Shown here in pieces: positions 7,770 through 11,898 of a DNA stretch of 11,898 nt. The notes under the pieces were generated by a model. It saw nothing but the letters and a program-made list of their open reading frames with translations, did not search any database and had not been told where the DNA came from. Both the position numbers and the translations under genes were made by a program. Numbering within the stretch: position 1 is the first letter of the stretch; the number at the start of each line of letters is the position of its first letter. The stretch is from Mycoplasmatota bacterium (lineage in GTDB: Bacteria; Bacillota_I; Bacilli_A; Izemoplasmatales; Izemoplasmataceae), in assembly GCA_030641535.1 (NCBI GenBank), contig DAOWHG010000081.1, forward strand, positions 1 through 11,898. Direction: 5' to 3'.

Positions 7770-7789
7770 AAGCCCTAGTGGCTTTTTTT
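7768..7789 (+). terminator. Intrinsic terminator of cdaA
   Basis: AAAAGCC (7768-7774) pairs with GGCTTTT (7780-7786) around the loop CTAGT, followed by a T run to 7789. The stem begins within the cdaA stop codon (7767-7769). The GC part is only three pairs, so some read-through into the next gene is possible. Confidence 0.78.
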
Positions 7790-7817
7790 ATTAAAGATAT
7801 TATCATTTTTCAAAATA

Positions 7818-7826
7818 TGATATAAT
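7818..7826 (+). promoter_or_regulatory. Extended -10 promoter of the oxidoreductase-PAS/GGDEF unit
   Basis: TGATATAAT is a perfect extended -10 with no good -35 at normal spacing (TATTAT). Transcription would start near 7833, about 24 bases before the ATG at 7857. It lies between the cdaA terminator and the AAGGTGAT ribosome site (7846-7853). Confidence 0.68.
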
Positions 7827-7856
7827 AAATAATAATATTGGAAATAAGGTGATATT

Positions 7857-10193
7857 ATGGAAAAATATGATGTTGTAATTATTGGTGGAGGACTTGGAAG
7901 CCTAACAACGGCGACTTATCTATCAAAACGTTTGCGTAACGTTGCTGTTTTTGAAGAAGGAAAGCGTAAAAAAATTCAAAAATATACCAATCGTTTAAAA
8001 GATAAAAACAATAACAAGTTTGAATTCAAGTTTTATAATTACGATTTGGGTGGTATTCATAAAGGCGATTTATTTTATGAATATATGAAGAGATGTGGGC
8101 TTGAAGATAATTTCGAATACTTCGATAATCCTTTTGTTATGGTTGTTGATAAAAACAAAAGAATTATTAAGAGACCAAATGATTTTAAGAATTTTTTAAT
8201 ATATTTAGTTAGGTACTATCCTAAACAACGCGATCAAATACATCTGTTATTTGACGACATTTTGCGTTATCACAAAGATTACAAAGAACAAAAATTAGCA
8301 AGATTAAATAATTTAGAATATACAATCCCTTCAGCTTTGATTGAGCTTGGAGATTTGAGCTTACAATCTGTACTTTCTAAGTATTTTGATAATTCAGATT
8401 TAATAAATGAATTTTCTCTTGTTTATGATTCTGTTGGAATACCATTAGAAGAGATTAATGCATACAATTATTTTATTAAATGGTTTGATACATTTATTGA
8501 TGGATCTTACTTTATTAAAACATCATTCGACAACATAGTTAAGACATTTTCCAGTGAAATATCTAAGACTAGAGAAAAAATCTTTACTAATAGAAAAATA
8601 GAAAAGTTTATCATTAACGATAATGTAATTGAGAAAATAGTGGATTCTGAGGGAATTGAAATATATGCTAAACATTATGTTATAAATATGAGAATTGATG
8701 ACTTTGTTAATCAATATATGCCAGATAACGAAAGTATTAAAGAGGATTTCTTAAATATGTATTTTGGTGTGCAAAGTAAAAGAGTTATAAATCAAGTTTA
8801 TATCGGGCTTAGCAAAGACGCAAAGACATTAGGCATAAAAGAGAAACACTATTTATTTAGTGAAATACCTGATGATGAAATTAGATTGCTTAGTTTAGTA
8901 AACTATAAGGAAATTGATAAAACAAGTTGTGCAAAGGGATTAGGGGCAATACTTGTTGAATTTATCGATGACGATTTACCAAGAAAGAAAAAGCTTAATC
9001 AAGTAATTGATCAAGTTGCTAAATATTTTCCTAAGATTATCGATAATATCGCAGTAAGTAAAATAGGGCAAAAAAGGGAATATTTTGGAGGAGTATCGAG
9101 TAAAGAATTTTGGAAAAACAAAACAATTAATGATTTATTTAATATTGATGATTATAGCTCTACGAACCCATTTACCAACAGTTATTTTATTGGAGCTTGG
9201 GTAAAACCAGAGGCAGGAATATCTGGTATTGTTCAAACTGGAGTAGAGTATGGAGATATTATTGATGATCTAATTTACCATGGAGATGATGAAGAATATT
9301 TTATTACACATGATGAGTTAATGGCTATTATTGCACATCAATATATTCCTAATGCACTAGGTAAACAGGAAAAGAATATTCAATTTTTTATAGGTAAAGA
9401 CTCATATTATATCAGAACTAAGGCTAAACACCATCGTGTGTTTAAAGGCGTTAGTGATATATCAGATATAATTATTATAGCTACAAATCAATGTCTTTAT
9501 GACTTGAGTGTAGGAAATACAACATTAGAAAAATCATTGGATAATGGTGTACTAGAATATGTTGGAGATCGCGAATTCCTTGAAGAGGTAATTGAAGGAT
9601 TTGATATGGGTATAGAAATTGAAAGTGCCCAAAGATACCAGTATGTTCAAGGAAAACATGGATTAAAATTTATGCTAGCTATATTAATGGTTTTAATATT
9701 GTCAAATCTTTTAGCTAACTACCATAATTACTTAATTGTAGCGCCACTTACTCTAGCTGCAATTGGCGGGATAGTATACTGGAAATACCGTTTCTACAAG
9801 CTTATTACAGTGTTTGAGTATGTTATTTTAGGAGCTTATTTCGTAATATTTGTTTTGAGTATATTTATTCCAGAATTTAATGCTTTTAAAGATTCTAGGT
9901 ATACTTTATCGTTCTTTTCTGTATTTTGGTTGGTAACTTGGTTAATAAACAAGCCAATTGCTTTTGGATTTATGAGACATGATTACCGCACAGATTACAC
10001 AAGAACAAAACTTTTTAAATCTATGTGTGGTGGCTTAACATTTATTTGGGGAATGATTTTCTTTGTCGTTGCCATACTAAGTTTTACGTTAATAAGAAGT
10101 TACTCTTCTCTAAGCTATTATTTGGCTGTTTTAGGTCTTTATCTGTCATATTATTACCCTAATTCATATATTAAAGGAACAATTGATAAATAA
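7857..10193 (+). CDS. FAD-dependent oxidoreductase (phytoene-desaturase-like) fused to an SCP2-like domain and a six-helix membrane domain
   Basis: A 778-residue protein in three parts. Residues 1-470 look like the phytoene-desaturase/amine-oxidase class: the dinucleotide-binding motif VVIIGGGLGSLTTATYLS (6-23) ends its first strand near FEEG, and the C-terminal FAD motif spans YFIGAWVKPEAGISG (443-457). Residues about 480-590 resemble SCP2 lipid-binding domains: strands around QFFIG and YYIRT, then DIIIIATNQCLYDLSVGN followed by a helix and GVLEYVGD; this is a moderate call. Residues 602-766 hold about six helices, with a charged loop FMRHDYRTDYTRTKLF near 705-720. FAD enzymes of this class oxidise polyenes, polyprenoids or amines; the substrate here is unknown. 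Its ribosome site is AAGGTGAT, and the next gene starts 16 bases after its stop, so the two form an operon. Confidence 0.8.
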   Translation: MEKYDVVIIGGGLGSLTTATYLSKRLRNVAVFEEGKRKKIQKYTNRLKDKNNNKFEFKFYNYDLGGIHKGDLFYEYMKRCGLEDNFEYFDNPFVMVVDKNKRIIKRPNDFKNFLIYLVRYYPKQRDQIHLLFDDILRYHKDYKEQKLARLNNLEYTIPSALIELGDLSLQSVLSKYFDNSDLINEFSLVYDSVGIPLEEINAYNYFIKWFDTFIDGSYFIKTSFDNIVKTFSSEISKTREKIFTNRKIEKFIINDNVIEKIVDSEGIEIYAKHYVINMRIDDFVNQYMPDNESIKEDFLNMYFGVQSKRVINQVYIGLSKDAKTLGIKEKHYLFSEIPDDEIRLLSLVNYKEIDKTSCAKGLGAILVEFIDDDLPRKKKLNQVIDQVAKYFPKIIDNIAVSKIGQKREYFGGVSSKEFWKNKTINDLFNIDDYSSTNPFTNSYFIGAWVKPEAGISGIVQTGVEYGDIIDDLIYHGDDEEYFITHDELMAIIAHQYIPNALGKQEKNIQFFIGKDSYYIRTKAKHHRVFKGVSDISDIIIIATNQCLYDLSVGNTTLEKSLDNGVLEYVGDREFLEEVIEGFDMGIEIESAQRYQYVQGKHGLKFMLAILMVLILSNLLANYHNYLIVAPLTLAAIGGIVYWKYRFYKLITVFEYVILGAYFVIFVLSIFIPEFNAFKDSRYTLSFFSVFWLVTWLINKPIAFGFMRHDYRTDYTRTKLFKSMCGGLTFIWGMIFFVVAILSFTLIRSYSSLSYYLAVLGLYLSYYYPNSYIKGTIDK

Positions 10194-10209
10194 AACAAAG
10201 GTGATGTAG

Positions 10210-11367
10210 ATGAATATGTACGTAGTGATATCAATAATTTCGGTATGGGTTATATTTAACTTAATATTGAGATTAGCTAACAAAAAGAAAGCGGACTATA
10301 GTTTTATAGTCACTTTTGTATATGTACTTGGATTTCTATACTTCTTCTTCTATGATTTGATGGATTCCAATGAGTATTTATACTATACATACGCCTTAAT
10401 AGGGACGTTTATTCTGGTTTTAATCATCAAAGTGCTTAAAAGTGTGTTTAAAAGAGATATTTCTGAAATAGATTATAAAAATTTAGAAAACGAGATAGAG
10501 GAGATCCACAATGCCTCTGAACTGCTACGTAAAAGGTTTATCTCAACAATTGAGATACTAAATGATGGTATGTGTTTCAAAGATGAAGGTGAAGATTTCT
10601 TTGGAACCGATAAATTTATCGAATTTTTTGGGCTGAAAAGTAACGTTTTTTCAGAAGAAACACTAGAAAAAATGATCTATAAAGATGACCTTCCACAGTA
10701 CAAAAATATTCTTGAAAAATTGTCGAAAAAAAGTCCGATTTATACAACAACTTATCGTGTAATAAAAGGTGACAATATTGTATGGATAAAAGAGGTTGGA
10801 AGAAAGATATTTCTCGACAAAAAAGTATCGATAATTTCTATAATAAAACCAATGGATATACAGCAGTTTCCAGAGAGTGAAATTGATGTATTAAATCAGC
10901 TCCCTCTCTACAAAAACATGTATGAGGAAATACAGAATTTAGTTAAGCAAAGAACTGAGTTCTCACTACTGATGATTCACCTCTCTAATGTACCAAACAT
11001 TAATGAAAAATATGGTAGAGATGTTGGTGATTTAATGATGGGTGAGTACCTCAAAAAACTTCGCTATAACTTCATTAAGGATAACCATAGTTTGTATCGA
11101 GTAGGAGGCATAGATTTTGCACTAATTATCAAGGACGAAAGAAAGGTCGAATTAATAGACCGAGCACTCGAACATGGAGGCGACTTATTCAATTTGACAA
11201 TGGTATTTGGTGGGATAACACAAACTCTGTTCCCAAATCTCGGCATATCAGAATCTAACTATGAAGGGAAAAATGCTGATCAAATTATAGAAGAAGCCTT
11301 AGTAGCACTTAAACTTACTCTGAAAGAATCATACGATGCAAATTACTGTTACTTCGAAAAAAAATAA
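10210..11367 (+). CDS. Membrane PAS protein with degenerate GGDEF domain
   Basis: A 385-residue protein with three predicted membrane helices (about 3-20, 31-49, 57-80) and a charged helical linker (83-110). A PAS-like domain follows (about 108-205; IYKDDLPQY, then YRVIKGDNIVWIKEVGR). The GGDEF-fold domain spans about 226-380. Its NINEKYGRDVGD segment (263-274) is well conserved, but the signature reads GGIDF (299-303) instead of GG(D/E)EF. The metal-binding aspartate strand, usually like DIDNFK, reads MIHLSN (255-260). It therefore probably does not make c-di-GMP and may be a nucleotide-binding or signalling scaffold. ATG 10210 has AAAGGTGAT at 10197-10205. It lies 16 bases after the oxidoreductase gene in the same unit. 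No DHH domain follows, unlike GdpP, which has a related layout. Confidence 0.85.
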   Translation: MNMYVVISIISVWVIFNLILRLANKKKADYSFIVTFVYVLGFLYFFFYDLMDSNEYLYYTYALIGTFILVLIIKVLKSVFKRDISEIDYKNLENEIEEIHNASELLRKRFISTIEILNDGMCFKDEGEDFFGTDKFIEFFGLKSNVFSEETLEKMIYKDDLPQYKNILEKLSKKSPIYTTTYRVIKGDNIVWIKEVGRKIFLDKKVSIISIIKPMDIQQFPESEIDVLNQLPLYKNMYEEIQNLVKQRTEFSLLMIHLSNVPNINEKYGRDVGDLMMGEYLKKLRYNFIKDNHSLYRVGGIDFALIIKDERKVELIDRALEHGGDLFNLTMVFGGITQTLFPNLGISESNYEGKNADQIIEEALVALKLTLKESYDANYCYFEKK

Positions 11368-11542
11368 TACATGAATTTAATATAATATAATCGATTTTTG
11401 GTCTTATTACATTCGCAATCATTGAAGAAAGTAGTTTCTAAACGTAGTCATACAAAACATAGTGAGTATTAATGTGGAAAACTCAGAAAAATATCAGAAT
11501 ATTTATCTTGATATATTTATGACCATGTTTATTTCTATTGTT

Positions 11543-11566
11543 ACAATAATTTCATATAAATATTGT
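11543..11566. repeat. Imperfect 24-base inverted repeat
   Basis: ACAATAATT and AAATATTGT form nine-base arms with one mismatch around the six-base centre TCATAT. There is no following T run on the plus strand, so it does not look like a terminator. Low base complexity makes chance formation plausible. Confidence 0.3.
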
Positions 11567-11610
11567 TGATGATTATATAAAAAAAAGTCGAAAAAACATT
11601 AAATATGTTC

Positions 11611-11627
11611 ATCATTTAATATATGAT
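11611..11627. repeat. 17-base near-palindrome overlapping the ispD -10 region
   Basis: ATCATTTAATATATGAT reads as two eight-base arms with one mismatched pair around a central A. Its right end overlaps the extended -10 element at 11624-11632, the place where a repressor operator would sit. Whether any protein binds it is unknown. Confidence 0.35.
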
Positions 11628-11632
11628 ATAGT
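11624..11632 (+). promoter_or_regulatory. Probable extended -10 promoter of ispD
   Basis: TGATATAGT differs from the extended -10 consensus by one base. No good -35 is seen. Transcription would start near 11639, leaving a leader of about 97 bases, longer than for the other genes of the window. Confidence 0.45.
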
Positions 11633-11735
11633 TTACCAATTTTACGAGTAATTTTATTTTAATTATTTTAATGATTCTAAATTTTTATTTTGATATTTTT
11701 TATCAATTTATTTCTTATTATTGGGAGTGATAAAT

Positions 11736-11898
11736 ATGAAGTATTCTGCGATAATTTTAGCGGCTGGAAATAGTAAAAGAACAGGGTTAAACTTTAACAA
11801 AGTAATGCTCGAAATAAATGGGCAGCGTGTCATAAATTATAGTGTAAATTTCTTTCTAAATGAGCCAAATTGTGTTGAAATCATTTTGGTTGTTTCAA
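11736..11898 (+). CDS. ispD: 2-C-methyl-D-erythritol 4-phosphate cytidylyltransferase, N-terminal part (runs off the right edge)
   Basis: Fifty-four codons are present. The protein begins MKYSAIILAAGNSKRTGL, the nucleotide-binding loop of IspD-type cytidylyltransferases (AAGxSKRxG), then NKVMLEINGQRVINYSV, where the lysine and the following strand fit IspD, and EIILVVS at the edge. IspD couples CTP to methylerythritol phosphate in the non-mevalonate isoprenoid pathway. The start ATG has GGGAG eight bases upstream. The related TarI (ribitol-phosphate cytidylyltransferase) shares this fold; the NK in place of PKQ favours IspD, but the C-terminal half is needed to decide. Confidence 0.8.
   Translation, partial: MKYSAIILAAGNSKRTGLNFNKVMLEINGQRVINYSVNFFLNEPNCVEIILVVS

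Larger units (their letters stand above)
11368..11735. other. Intergenic region before ispD
   Basis: About 370 very A/T-rich bases. I find no convincing gene: the best short frames (for example GTG at 11462, about 36 codons) lack ribosome sites. No GC-rich terminator follows the PAS/GGDEF gene. The region contains two imperfect palindromes (11543-11566 and 11611-11627) and a probable promoter near 11624. It may also hold a decayed gene or an unrecognised small RNA; nothing seen decides this. Confidence 0.55.

Noticed and set aside
11462..11571. Possible small membrane peptide from GTG (about 36 codons)
   Set aside because: No Shine-Dalgarno site, no recognisable similarity, and an A/T-rich composition that makes such frames common by chance.
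11597..11625. Minus-strand mini-frame of about 24 codons from tandem ATGs near 11615
   Set aside because: No ribosome site, and it is made of F/I/N/Y codons expected from A/T-rich noncoding DNA.
1..11898. CRISPR array, insertion sequence, tRNA or rRNA genes, or recoded TGA codons
   Set aside because: No regularly spaced repeats, transposase-like frames with terminal repeats, or cloverleaf sequences were seen. Tryptophans are encoded by TGG and all genes end in TAA.

Overview
The window is A+T-rich, densely coded and uses the standard code: tryptophans are TGG and all eight complete genes end in TAA. The gene set (Hsp33, DusB, HflX, a cobalamin-dependent class II ribonucleotide reductase, the diadenylate cyclase CdaA, an IspD-like protein) together with strong Shine-Dalgarno sites points to a low-GC Bacillota lineage. 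It could be a clostridial or a Haloplasma/Izemoplasma-type relative of the Mollicutes. That placement is inference from gene content and composition only.

Layout. Positions 1-362 (minus) hold the N-terminal part of hslO (Hsp33), divergent from dusB (476-1459, plus). dusB converges on a minus-strand cluster read in the order hflX (4134-2893), a CmpB-family membrane protein (2876-2022) and an HD-domain predicted phosphohydrolase (1984-1481). One bidirectional hairpin at 1443-1475 closes both sides. Upstream of hflX, and separated from it by a terminator and a promoter, is nrdJ (6741-4210, minus), the class II ribonucleotide reductase.

From 7038 everything reads on the plus strand. First is cdaA as a single-gene unit with its own promoter and terminator. 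Then comes a two-gene unit. Its first gene encodes a 778-residue protein that appears to join a phytoene-desaturase-like FAD domain, a possible SCP2-like lipid-binding domain and a six-helix membrane domain. Its second gene encodes a membrane PAS protein with a degenerate GGDEF domain. After about 370 bases without a convincing gene, the window ends in the first 54 codons of an ispD-like gene.

How the parts may work together. Most genes are housekeeping: redox chaperone, tRNA modification, ribosome-associated GTPase, dNTP synthesis, c-di-AMP synthesis and isoprenoid precursor synthesis. The least explained parts are the FAD/SCP2/membrane fusion with its partner sensor-like protein, which could form a membrane-lipid or isoprenoid redox module, and the CmpB/HD pair behind hflX. 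Two regulatory patterns recur: extended -10 promoters (TGnTATAAT) with very short predicted leaders, and intrinsic terminators that overlap the stop codon of the gene they end.
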